DNA from: Lycium barbarum
Taxonomy: Eukaryota; Streptophyta; Magnoliopsida; Solanales; Solanaceae
Reading direction: 5' to 3'
Assembly (NCBI RefSeq): GCF_019175385.1
Contig: NC_083338.1
Span: forward strand, 62,900,884 to 62,964,883
Length of the DNA: 64,000 nucleotides
How positions within the stretch are numbered: position 1 is the stretch's first letter; the number at the start of each line of letters is the position of its first letter. Below are positions 1-10,144 of this stretch, piece after piece. The notes beneath the pieces were generated by a model that did no database searches, had not been told where the DNA came from, and was given only the letters and a program-made list of their open reading frames with translations. Both the position numbers and the translations under genes were made by a program.

Positions 1-107
1 TTATGATCCTCAAGTGTCAATTTGCGCACCTATCTGTCGAGTCTTGATTTATATGCATATAGTTTCTCACTACTCTGCTCGTGCACGCCTCAATATGTCT
101 ATTCACC

Positions 108-370
108 GAGTCCCGGGCCGGGTATGTTATCGTGCGCACTTCACTACATTGTTCACCGAGTCCCTCATTAGAGGGCCAGGTACGGTATATGTGTATGATG
201 ATATGATTATGGCACCGAGTCCCATGATGGGCCGGGTACGGTATATGTGCACATGATTTTATCCACCGAGTCCCTTAATGGGCCGGGTACGGTATGTATA
301 TGATGTATGATGTTCGCTCGCATGATTTGAATTACCGAGTCCCATAACGGGCCGGGTACGGTATGTGATA
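108..370 (+). repeat. Array of GAGTCCC...GGGCCGGGTACGGTAT hairpin units in the A LTR
   Basis: About five units of 45-60 bp each contain a short inverted repeat with CCC and GGG arms around a variable loop (for example CCCATGATGGG, CCCTTAATGGG, CCCATAACGGG), followed by a GGTACGGTATRT tail. The arms are kept while the loops differ. The same array is found at 9056-9318 and 61567-61831. Diverged versions (GTCCCGGCCCTNNNGAGGGACTCGG) occur in the LTRs of B, C, D, F and G. Confidence 0.75.
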
Positions 371-488
371 ATGATATGCATGATTTATGTTTTAAAGGCA
401 AGAGCTTTGGTATTCTGGACATGGTATATGTTTTTGTAATCCTTATGTCAGTTATGATTATTTTACTGTGATTCTTACCTTACATGCT

Positions 489-527
489 CAGTACATTTTC
501 CGTACTGACCCCCTTTCTACGGGGGCT
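489..527 (+). promoter_or_regulatory. Paired hairpins (AGTAC/GTACT then CCCCC/GGGGG) in the LTR
   Basis: Two inverted repeats follow each other: AGTAC...GTACT, then CCCCC...GGGGG with a short loop. The same pair lies in every LTR of the window, whatever the family (see findings), which suggests a function in the LTR transcript such as R-region or 3'-end structure. The function is inferred. Confidence 0.6.
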
Positions 528-950
528 CCGTTTCATGCCACGCAGGTACACCCAGATGAATAAAGGACATTGCTAGAAGATGCTTCAGCTGGATTGGTGA
601 ACTCCACTTCCCATCGGAGTGTTGCCGAGTCAGAATATGTGTGTCATGATTTCTGGTTGATGTTAGAGACTTTGCAGACAGAGTTCTGGGTATAGAATGT
701 CAGCTGTGTAAGCGGCTCCATCAGCCGATGTGTCATTCTGTGTTATGTGATAAATTCCATATGTTTACAGATTTTGTTTGATTTGAGAACAACGAAAAAG
801 AAAGATTCTGAAAGCTTTACTATGTATTTCATTTTATTTGATTTAAGAGTTCAACAAGATTATGTGTGCACTAAGGGTCAGAGGGTTCGCTCGGCCCTAA
901 ATAAGGGTCGGGTGCCCATCACACCATAGGGAGTTTAGGGTGTGACAAAG

Positions 951-962
951 TGGTATCAGAGC
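951..962 (+). promoter_or_regulatory. Primer binding site of A, initiator Met-tRNA type
   Basis: TGGTATCAGAGC lies three bases after the LTR1 end (TGACA at 943-947). It is complementary to the 3' end of plant initiator Met-tRNA, the usual primer of Ty3/Gypsy reverse transcription. The matching site was lost from internal copy 2 by a deletion at LTR2. Confidence 0.92.
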
Positions 963-1005
963 AGGTTGTCCTAGGGGTTGTCTGCAAAGTCGTGTCCAGT
1001 AGAGT

Positions 1006-1044
1006 CCTGTTTATGGTGTGAAGCGCGCCACATTTATAAACAGG
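1006..1044 (+). promoter_or_regulatory. Leader hairpin CCTGTTTAT...ATAAACAGG after the primer site
   Basis: A perfect 9-bp stem lies about 45 bases after the primer site. Equivalent stems sit at the same place in E (51307-51346), D (38925-38964), B (29858-29897) and C (23271-23300). Its retention in an element without genes suggests a packaging or dimerisation signal (inference). Confidence 0.6.
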
Positions 1045-1693
1045 AGGCTACAGGGCATCTAGAGATTGTTGACCTTCTTTCTGTCATAGATCGTACGATA
1101 GAGCCAAGTTATAGGAAAAATGAGATTCCCTATATAAGCCTTACATACGACGGAAGAAGGCGAATGATGATATGGAAAGTTATAGAAGTAAGCCTTGATA
1201 TATTTGTTCTATTATCTGGAAATTGGAAGCTCTGGGTGGCTGGAATATGTTGTATGACTGTATGCCCTGTGAGGCATTATTGGCATTTGCTGTGTGTGGA
1301 TTCTGAATGGTAAGAGCTGTAAAAGGAGATTCTGCCAGAATTGTTCAAAAATTAGGTCATTTAGTTAAGTACGCCTAACAGGAAGAAGCGTGGAAAGGAA
1401 ATATTACAAACAAACAATAAGTGGGATGTGATATTTTAGAGGAGCTACGGATTTGGACATGGCGTGAAAGATAATTGTGAGAAAGACGATTAGCAGTCTG
1501 AAGGGTTAAAATGGATAACATCCAAGGTTTAGTAAGAGCAAGGTCTGTTGGAGGATTCAGAGAAAGTCGAGAATCAGTTTTGTTTTAGACTATTATGTAA
1601 GGATGGTGAGTGGAAATCTGAATAGGCTGATACCCGAATACTTATAAGTAACGGCGATGAAGGTATATTTGCTATTCTCAGGAATCTAGGAAG

Positions 1694-1698
1694 TTCAG
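1694..1698. other. Empty site for the B insertion (TTCAG)
   Basis: The uninterrupted copy of the B target. The surrounding sequence (GGAATCTAGGAAG before, GACAAGAAGTAG after) is identical to the two flanks of B at 10140-10144 and 42826-42830. Confidence 0.9.
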
Positions 1699-1856
1699 GA
1701 CAAGAAGTAGTCATACGCACAAGTGGAAGGTGAACAATGGAAATTGAAAAGGGTAAAATAGTAATTGTAAAGGGAAGGACGTGTTACGAAAATGTCTCGG
1801 AATCTGTAAGACCTCGACTTGCTCCAGATTATGTAATGAAGGTCATGCGCCGAAGT

Positions 1857-1959
1857 GGACGCGATTATATCAGCACTAAAGCACTAGATTCCATCAAAGT
1901 TTCGAAGTTAAGCGTGCTAAGGTGAGAGAAATTTTAGGATGGGTGACCCCCTGGGAAGT
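1857..1959 (+). ncRNA. 5S rRNA-derived module, internal copy 1 of A
   Basis: The stretch aligns without gaps to nucleotides 1-103 of plant 5S rRNA. I count about 80 identities in the first 100 positions. The box A core GTTAAGCGTG and the box C segment GGATGGGTGACC-CCTGGGAAGT are intact apart from one base, and most differences are C-to-T or G-to-A. It stops before the 3' stem of 5S, so a normal 5S rRNA cannot fold. It lies in sense orientation in the internal region, not in the LTR. Whether it is transcribed by RNA polymerase III cannot be told from sequence. Confidence 0.85.
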
Positions 1960-2606
1960 GTGTAAGAAATTCTATAAATCCAGACATAAGAAACAAATGA
2001 GAAGTTAGAGTAGCCTAAGGGAAACTAGAGTATACGGGATGATTGGAGACCATAAGAGGTCGCGTAGGACGAGGCAGATTGGACCAGTGAAGAGACAGAA
2101 AGTGCCTCCCAGCTCTGAAATTAGGATAGGCTTGAATAGCGTTTGGAAGTATTGTGTGGCCTAGTTGATAGTAATTATATATATGTGTGAATGCATACGA
2201 TATCCCACATGTGAATGTATCGGTGGCATGTGATGTGTGTCCCAGCGACCGGTGCTACGGTAAAGAAGGCATTAATCAAGTAAGGCTACCGAAGTTCAAG
2301 TGACAACGAGAATAAATGGCACAAATGTTATAAGATAAGCTGATGTTATTTTCTCTGCTGGTTAAGATTGGAAAGTTTTAAAACAATGACACTCGAAAAA
2401 TAAAAAGAGTGAGTAAATGGAAGGAAAGGAGGTCAAAATGTCGGAAAAAGGTGAAAGGTAAAAAATTCCGGTAAAGGAAGCCCCGAGAGAAATTACCGGC
2501 AAAGTATGAGACTATTTGGATCAAACTTCAAACGTAGGTACGTAGAAAGGGTAAAGTCTGGTAATATAGAATAAAAGAGGATTCATGTGAGGTCTGGAAA
2601 ATTTGA

Positions 2607-2897
2607 TGTCACGACCCAACCCCGTAGGCCGTGACTAGTGCCCGAGCTGGACACCCGTATGTACCTGTTAACTATATTCATCCACAACTAGCATAATACA
2701 GACTTATCAATACCAAGGCAAGACGTCATCTCAAAACTGTCGCATTATTTAGACGTATCACAACAACCTGCCTCCTGGGGAGTTACAACTTTTAACAGAC
2801 ATTATCGTACATAAGCCGACAAGGCTTTCAAAATATATAAGGGAACATCCCCGCCATACACGAGCCGACAAGGCTATCATAACACATTACTTATCAA

Positions 2898-2960
<63 letters not shown>

Positions 2961-5328
2961 ACGCAAGCCGACAAGGCTGCCACTATGAATGGGAACGTCC
3001 CAAAACATAAGCCATATAGACACAACTGAACAACATCGATACACAACCCATACATATATCTACAGACCTCTAAGAGTAACAACAATATCATATGACGGGA
3101 TAGGGCCCCGCCGTACCCCTGGATAGAATACATATATACAACAACAGGTTTGGTACCAAAATCTAGGCTCCGGAACAAGGGAGCTCTCCAAGATAGCTGA
3201 ATAGGACTCCTAAGCTGGAGGGTTACCAACGTGAGCATCTGTACCTGCGGGCATGAACACAGCCCCCCCGAGGAAAGGGGGTCAGTACGGAATATGTACT
3301 GAGCATGTAAAGCATAAATACAATAAACAGGATCATACTGAAGTAAGGAGTACAGAAAAACCAGTACAATAACAAGAAACCACAAGGCTTACCTTTGAAT
3401 CATAAGTCATGGTGTCAATATCAGACTTAACTTGTTATGAAACTTAATGTCATAATTAGATAATCATCTTATTCATATGCATATGTATAACGTGTCCCGG
3501 CCCTCTAGTGAGGGACTCGGTAAGTAAAATCATATCATTATCATGTATATATATAACGTGTCCCGACCCTCTAGTGAGGGACTCGGTGAATAAATGATCA
3601 TATGCCATCCTGGCCGCCATCCCCATATCATCATGTCATCATATCATCATATACATATATATATAACGTGTCCCGGCCCTCTAGTGAGGGACTCGGTGAA
3701 TAATGTAGTGGATCTGCGCACGAAAACATGTCCTGGCCCGGGACTCAGTGAAGGATGTAACGGTAAGCACGAGCAGAGTGATAAGCAACCATATACATAC
3801 AAATCATCTTTTGAGACTCAATAGATAAGTAAACTAATCAGCTCTCAAGTATCAAGATAACAATCAAATTAAGTTCTTTCTAAATGTCATTACGAACTAT
3901 AACAAGGAACGTTTTAGGGATCATGTACATGTATCAAATTAACATGAAATAACTTATGAAAGTCAAGGATACCTCTAATTATGGAATTCTTTAAGAATAT
4001 AAACTTCTATACATCATATATTAGTCAATCATTTAATAGACTCGAGGCAATAGCTCGACTATCCTGAAAGTTCTAACATCAAGAAATGAATAAAAATCAT
4101 GAGTCATGTTTGGAACTAGTGAGTAGAATTACCCCAAGGCTCATATTATATCTTACTTACATCTAGGACATGCCAAAAGAAAGAAGGGATAGGCTTTACA
4201 TACCTGTCAGCGACTATTCGTGAATCCTTTGCGCCTCGTCGCCCTTTTAGCCTATTTATATAAAAGTAACGTTATCGTTAGTAACTATATTTTCTATTCC
4301 ACAATTCTATAACCCATTTCTTATTGAACCTATATTTTAGTTTATATATCCTCATTTAGGATTTTCTATTATCTAAAAATCTAGCGAAAATCCGGCAGCA
4401 CTTCCCCTATACATTCGCCTATCCCAAATTTCCAATTTCTCTCCTGTTGACACAGAAAGACCAACAACAACATATGGATACAATCATATCTTCAATTCCT
4501 TTAATTCAACGAAAACAACAACATATTCATATCAACAAAATTTCAACTTTAACTTTCTAATCCTTTCGCCATATAATCCATGATAACAACAACCATACTA
4601 CTAATTAAACTTAATTTACCATAGCTAGTTTAAATTGTCCCCATACGGCTCAAACTCCACTTCCATATCAACATACACAACTCTTGCAATTTCTTCCACA
4701 CCCACCAATTCATACAAAGACTAATCATCTTCTAAAACATGTAGGAAAATATTAAACCTTACCTTAATAAATTTGGCTAAAAAGTATACCTTGGCCGTGA
4801 GCTTCCTTCACTCTTTCTCCTCCAATTGTAATTGAAAATTGAACAATTTAATGGTGTAGGGTGGGGCTGGCCGTGAACAGTGGCGCCGTGAACTTCTCTC
4901 TCTTTGAGCTTGAGGGCCCCTCTCTCTAAGACCTAATTTGCAAGTTTAATTTGTAGTATAAGTGATGACTTAGTCATCCACTTATGCTTATATATTATCT
5001 TTACAAAGTGGACATGTGTCAATTTTCATGACATGTGTCCATCTTTATTCCAGGCCAACCAAATCTCGCCACGTGTCGTGGGGCCCACTTTCGAAAATTA
5101 GATTGATTATAATTAATCACTAATCCTCACTTAATAATCTAATCATGGTAAATTAATCCCAAATCTCCACTAATATTTCCATGCTATTTGAAATTTATAA
5201 ACAAATCGCGCCATGTTGATATCGGAGATTGAAAAGGTCCTTGTCGCATATTCGAAAATAATCTTATCCTTAGATTTATGTCGATTGACATACAAATAAT
5301 CCGTCGTATAAAAATACGGGGTATAACA
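2607..5328 (-). mobile_element. Solo LTR G (2.7 kb), Tekay-type family close to C
   Basis: On the + strand it begins TGTCACGACCCAACCCCG and ends GGGTATAACA, so the LTR reads TGTTATA...TGTGACA-like on the minus strand. It is flanked by TTTGA (2602-2606) and TTTTA (5329-5333), a 5-bp duplication with one later change. The unoccupied site is in internal copy 2 at 43734-43738 (TTTGA). No internal region or second LTR is present, so LTR-LTR recombination probably removed the rest. It carries the hairpin array (3494-3760) and the paired hairpins (3262-3301). The 163-codon minus-strand frame here comes from the AT repeat and LTR sequence. Confidence 0.9.
2901..2958. repeat. (AT)29 microsatellite
   Basis: An uninterrupted AT dinucleotide run inside solo LTR G. 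In translation it gives an alternating Ile-Tyr tail that has no coding meaning. Confidence 0.95.
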
Positions 5329-6323
5329 TTTTATCTCAGCGGAAATAGAATGAAAATGAAAGGAAAACTTATGATAAGAAGTTTTCGATATGATATGCAC
5401 AGAGTTGGAAAGAAAGATGAGGAGTAAGAGATAAACGAAGACTTCACCAAAGGACTATTGGCGTATAAGGAGCCCCTTATAAAGGGTGGGAGAATATATT
5501 ATATCAGACTCTAAAGGAATCTCAACATTTTCAAGCGCCACAAAAGGAAATTTATTAGCTCGGGGCCGGAGTTCAAAGTATATCGGCATACCAAGAGAAT
5601 ATATGAAAGAAGTAGAAACGAATTGACATTGAGTATACCGAGAGGTCCACATGAAGGGAAAGGATCAAATATACCTTAAGAGAATTCTTCATATCAACAT
5701 GAATTATGATATGATTATGCCATGATTTGAATCCCTCATATCGGGCAAATGGGCGCCGTACCTAAGTATGCAACGGCATGTTTTAAAGAGAAATGAAAAG
5801 AGAAAGAGGATGGTTACAGACTAAGTTCACAACGGATAAGGGAGGAAATGATAAGATTCAAAGGATATTCGGACAGGAACGACTATTACAATAAGAGAAT
5901 CAACAATTAGTAGTCTGGGAATATTTGAAAGAAAGAAAGAACGTAGTGCCTATGAATGAAATAAGAGAGTTCATCGGATACTATAAAATAGTTCATGGAC
6001 CAGTAATTATACGAAGAATGAGAATATACGCTATGAAATTGTATGAGTCATCGATGTGAAGTGACGCGCGATCATATTTGTAAGGAATACACACCCGAGA
6101 GCCAACAAGAAATAACGATGGACGAAATGAGCGCCAATACAAACAAGTCGAAGACAAGGATACTTGTGTCGAGAAATGTGGGGGAAGGATAATAATTTGG
6201 CGCAATGGATTATAAAACCCATGACACAGAATGAGAACTCATGCAAAGACCCAGAAGTTCGATTATAAAGGAAATAGGGTAAAAGATAAGGAAGGGGCAT
6301 GAAGAAAAGGAAAACTGTAAGAG

Positions 6324-6345
6324 CCCCCCCCCCCCCCCCCCCCCC
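6324..6345. repeat. Poly-C tract (C22)
   Basis: A run of 22 C just upstream of the 3' end of internal copy 1. The same site in internal copy 2 (44728-44739) has 12 C, so the run has changed length since the duplication. Confidence 0.9.
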
Positions 6346-6375
6346 GAAGTGTTATAAGACCCCATAAGATTAGTT

Positions 6376-6411
6376 GAACATTCGAGGACGAATGTTCTAA
6401 CGGGGGGAGGA
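6376..6411 (+). promoter_or_regulatory. Pre-polypurine palindrome and polypurine tract of A (copy 1)
   Basis: A perfect inverted repeat (GAACATTCG/CGAATGTTC, 4-base loop, 6376-6397) stands immediately before the polypurine tract GGGGGGAGGA that ends at the first base of LTR2. The polypurine tract primes plus-strand DNA synthesis. The palindrome recurs in all element families here; its role is not established. Confidence 0.8.
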
Positions 6412-8433
6412 TGTTATATCCCGCATTTTGTACATTCGGATAATTCAAGACAATTCCAAGAAGTTAAGGACAAGGCTATATCTTGATCTTGTGTAATACA
6501 CAAGTTGTTTATGAAAGTTTTTGAAGTGGAAATACTAAGAAAGGCTAGGGGCAAAAAGGAAATTTCACCATATGGTTCATGGTAATATTCAAGAAAGCTA
6601 AGGGCAAATTCGGAATTTGGAAAAATAGTTTTTCATGAATTGCAAGACAAAAAAAAGTGGGCTTGGAAATTAAAGGGGCCATTTGGCCGTCCCACACAAA
6701 TGGGCCAAGGCCCATATGGGAGCAAAATAAATAAGTCCAAAGATGACTTATTAGTCATATTAGTCATCTTCACTCTTTAGAAAGTTCAAGAAACTTGGAG
6801 GAGGAGAAAGAGCAAGGGCCATATTTGGCCATAGCTTCCCAAACAAGAACCTTGGAAAAAAATTTGTTCAAAAATTATTTTCTACCAATTGGAAGGTCCC
6901 TAGCAAAGTGAAGTAATTATTGGAGCAAGAAAATCATCTATTCTTGCAAGGAGCAACTTTAGCCAAGAAGAAAGATAAGTGGAAAAGGTAAGAATTAATC
7001 TTCTTCTATATGTTATGGATGATTATGTATGTTGTAGTATGTAAAAGTGGATGAAATTCATGAAAATATGGAACCTAGGTTGTTGCCGTGTATATGTGTG
7101 GTGTGTAGGAACAATGGTTCAATTATTTTATTTAGTGTTTTAGTTGTTGTGTTGTGGATTCCATGATATAGAATGAAGGTTTGGTGGCTTGAAATGAATT
7201 TGAAGTCGTTTGTGCGTTATTGAAGAAGTTAGTGTGTAGATTGTTGGTGTAGTTCATGAACTTGGAAGAGAAGAAATATGTTGTTATCGTTCTTGTTGAA
7301 TTTGGAAGGTTTCGAGCGACGTAATATGTTGATTGGGTTGCTTGGAATATTATGTGAATTGATTGAAGTATTCTTGAACCATGTTAGAATGATTTCGGAT
7401 TAATAATTGGATGAGAGATCATTGGTGTTAGCTTGATTATATGTGATTGAATTGCATATAAATGAAATGTCGTTGAATTTTGTGACAAGGGTTGTTAATG
7501 TTAGAATATACTTTGGATTGATTGTTGAAGTTGTTAGTATGATTGTTGGTATTGTTGTTGATAATTTGGCCGAGTTGAATTCTTGGATTGTTGTTGATAA
7601 ATTGGCCGAGTTAGATTCTCGGGGATGGTGTATTTATAGGGGAAATGCTGCCGAAATTTCGGTAGAATATAAATGAATTCATTTGAAAGACTAAGACAAG
7701 TATATGTCGATGAATCTAATGATTATGTCAATTCTCTTGAATGTAGACTAGCAAGTTTGGACGAATAAGCGTAGCTAATTGAACGTGGGACAGGTATGTA
7801 AGGCTCACCCTTTCTTCCTTTTGGCATGATCTTTGTGAAACGAGCAAATGACGTATATGTATGGTTCCAAAGAAATTCCTACTCTTAGCGCCACTAGGAT
7901 GGCTAGCGTTCTTGATTTCCATAAGCTATCTCATATGGCTTTGATGCGTATCCCTGATGTCGAGGTTCTATTTGATATGTTCCCGAATTGCATCCGAAAG
8001 ATAATTGATATGACTAAAGTTTGATTTTCAAATGCTAGCCCGTTCGATTATTCCATTGAGTTTTTGATATATTTTGATACGTTTATGTGTTTCCAAAAGC
8101 TCTGTTTGATTTGATCCATAACACTGTCCGAACGGTACTTAACATGATTGTTGCTTTGATTTCCCAAAAATGGCTTCTGAAACGTTTGTAGAAGGTTCTG
8201 TACTTCAAACGCTCATAACTTTCTTATGATAAATCGGATTGACCCGAAAATTGTGTCTGAGCCTTCTGGGGTCGGTGAGTATACTTGTCCATCAAGTCTT
8301 GGAATTGATTTATATACATATGGTTCTCACTACTCCGCTAGTGCGTGCTACTAGTATATCGTTCGCCGAGTCTCGGGCCGGTATCATTGTGTGCACTATG
8401 CTATACTCGCCACTAACTTGTTATGTTATATAT

Positions 8434-8830
8434 GGATCGGAGCCGACGCCTCGGAAATATTATATGGGGGTTAAAGGGATCGGAGCCGACGCCTCGGCAA
8501 ACATGATATGTTCTATTTTCTGTATATATATGAACAAGATATGTTTTTCAAAGGAAGTATTACTATGGATATGTATATGTTATATGTATGGATCGGGCTG
8601 CATGTTCCGCAACAATATGATATATGTATATGGATCGGGCTGCACGTTCCGCAGCAATATGTTATATATATGGATCGGGCCGAACATTCCTCGGCAGTAA
8701 TATGTTATATATGGATCGGGCCGAACGTTCCTCGGCAGTAATATGTTATATATGGATCGGGCCGTACGTTCCACGACATTAAATTGATATAGTATGATAT
8801 ATGGATCGGGCCATACGTTCCACGACCTTA
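8434..8830 (+). repeat. Tandem GGATCGGGCC... repeats (~41 bp units) in the A LTR
   Basis: Two units with GATCGGAGCCGACGCCTCGG (8434-8510) are followed by six units of about 41 bp built on ATGGATCGGGC-NGNACGTTCC-NCGNCANTAAT. The same array, interrupted by solo LTR F, is in LTR3 (58070-58140 and 61090-61350). Confidence 0.8.
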
Positions 8831-9055
8831 TATTGGTACATGACTATCATTTATAACGTATGATGATGACATACATGATTTTCGTTTCAAAAGGCAAGTG
8901 CTTTGATGTTTTAAAGATCATACTCGATTCTGGTAAATCTCTGTTTCAGTTATGATCCTCAAGTGTCAATTTGCGCACCTATCTGTCGAGTCTTGATTTA
9001 TATGCATATAATTTCTCACTACTCTGCTCGTGCACGCCTCAATATGTCTATTCAC

Positions 9056-9318
9056 CAAGTCCCGGGCAGGGTATGTTATCGTGCGTACTTCACTACATTG
9101 TTCACCGAGTCCCTCATAAGAGGGTCGGGTACGGTATATGTGTATGATGATATGATTATGGCACCGAGTCCCATGATGGGCCGGGTACGGTATATGTGCA
9201 CATGATTTTATCCACCGAGTCCCTTAATGGGCCGGGTACGGTATGTATATGATATATGATGTTCGGTCGCATGATTTCAATTACCGAGTCCCATAACGGG
9301 CCGGCTACGGTATGTGAT
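9056..9318 (+). repeat. Hairpin array of the A LTR, copy in LTR2
   Basis: Same GAGTCCC...GGGCCGGGTACGG units as in LTR1, with a few base changes. The paired hairpins follow at 9438-9476. Confidence 0.75.
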
Positions 9319-9588
9319 AATGATATGCATGATTTATGTTTTAAAGGCAAGAGCTTTGGTATTCTGGACATGGTATATGTTTCTGTACTCCTTATGTCAG
9401 TTATGATTCTTTTACTGTGATTCTTGCCTTACATGCTCAGTACATTTTCCGTACTGACCCCCTTTCTTCGGGGGCTGCATTTCATGCCACGCAGGTACAC
9501 CCAGATGAGTAAAGGACATTGCGAGAAGATGCTTCAGCTGGATTGGCGAACTCCACTTCCCACCGGAGTGTTGCCGAGTCAGAATATG

Positions 9589-10144
9589 AGCCTTACATAC
9601 GACGGAAGAAGGCGAATGATGATATGGAAAGTTATAGAAGTTAGCCTTGATATATTTGTTCTATTATCTGGAAATTGGAAGCTCTGGGTGGCTGGAATAT
9701 ATCGTATGACTGTATGCCCTGTGAGGCATTATTGGCATTTGCTGTGTGTGGATTCTGAATGGTAAGAGCTGTAAAAGGAGATAGAATTGTTCAAAAATTA
9801 GGTCATTTAGTTAAGTACGCCTAACAGGAAGAAGCGTGGAAAGGAAATATTGCAAATAAACAATAAGTGGGATGTGATAATTTAGAAGAGCTACAGATTT
9901 GGACATGGCGTGAAAGATAATTGTGAGAAAGACGATTAGCAGTCTGAAGGGTTAAAATGGATAACATCCGAGGTTTAGTAAGAGCAAGGTCTGTTGGAGG
10001 ATTCAGAGAAAGTCGAGAATCAGTTTTGTTGTAGACTATTATGTAAGGATGGTGAGTGGAAATCTAAATAGGCTGATACCCGAATACTTATAAGTAACGG
10101 CGATAAAGGTATATTTGCTATTATCAGGAATCTAGGAAGTTCAG
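9589..10144 (+). other. Internal region 2 of A, left part
   Basis: This matches 1137-1698 of internal copy 1 with a few small indels. It has no primer site because of the adjacent deletion. It ends in TTCAG (10140-10144), the left duplication of B. No coding content is recognised. Confidence 0.85.

Larger units (their letters stand above)
1..947 (+). repeat. LTR1 of element A (3' part only)
   Basis: This is the last part of an LTR ending in TGTGACA, followed three bases later by a primer site. It matches LTR2 from 8949 and LTR3 from about 61464 nearly base for base. It holds the hairpin array (about 108-370), the paired hairpins at 489-527, and a terminal inverted repeat (919-946) just before the primer site. 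Short open frames here are repeated in every LTR copy and are not genes. Confidence 0.9.
948..6411 (+). other. Internal region 1 of A: non-coding, with 5S-like module, interrupted by solo LTR G
   Basis: The region runs from the primer site to the polypurine tract. The first ~200 bp resemble the leader upstream of gag in B-E. A 111-codon frame (978-1313) sits where gag would be but shows no gag motif. From about 1500 the sequence aligns with the 3' non-coding module of E and D, including the 5S-like stretch at 1857-1959. The solo LTR G occupies 2607-5328. The rest up to 6411 is AT-rich with no recognisable domain, ending in a poly-C tract, the palindrome and the polypurine tract. Confidence 0.75.
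6412..9588 (+). repeat. LTR2 of element A, truncated at its 3' end
   Basis: It begins TGTTATATCCCGC right after the polypurine tract and matches LTR3 along its length. It stops abruptly at 9588/9589, where the sequence jumps from LTR position 639 (LTR1 numbering) to internal position 1137, so about 497 bp (the last ~308 bp of LTR, the primer site and part of the leader) were deleted. It preserves the empty sites for E (GCATC, 7990-7994) and F (GATAT, 8568-8572). Confidence 0.88.

Noticed and set aside
108..370. Regular repeats with hairpins that resemble a CRISPR array
   Set aside because: Units differ in length and sequence, lie in an LTR, and the window is plant DNA.
489..527. A strong GC hairpin resembling a bacterial terminator
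   Set aside because: It occurs in eukaryotic LTRs and has no bacterial context; it is reported as an LTR structure instead.
951..962. Possible tRNA gene at the Met-tRNA match
   Set aside because: Only the 3'-end complement of the tRNA is present, which is the primer site and not a gene.
978..1313. A 111-codon frame in the gag position of A, partly shared by internal copy 2
   Set aside because: No gag motif, no zinc knuckle and no codon conservation. The similarity of the two copies follows from the tandem duplication.
2894..3385. A 163-codon minus-strand frame with a membrane-like sequence
   Set aside because: It lies in solo LTR G and ends in the AT microsatellite; the related LTRs do not keep the frame.
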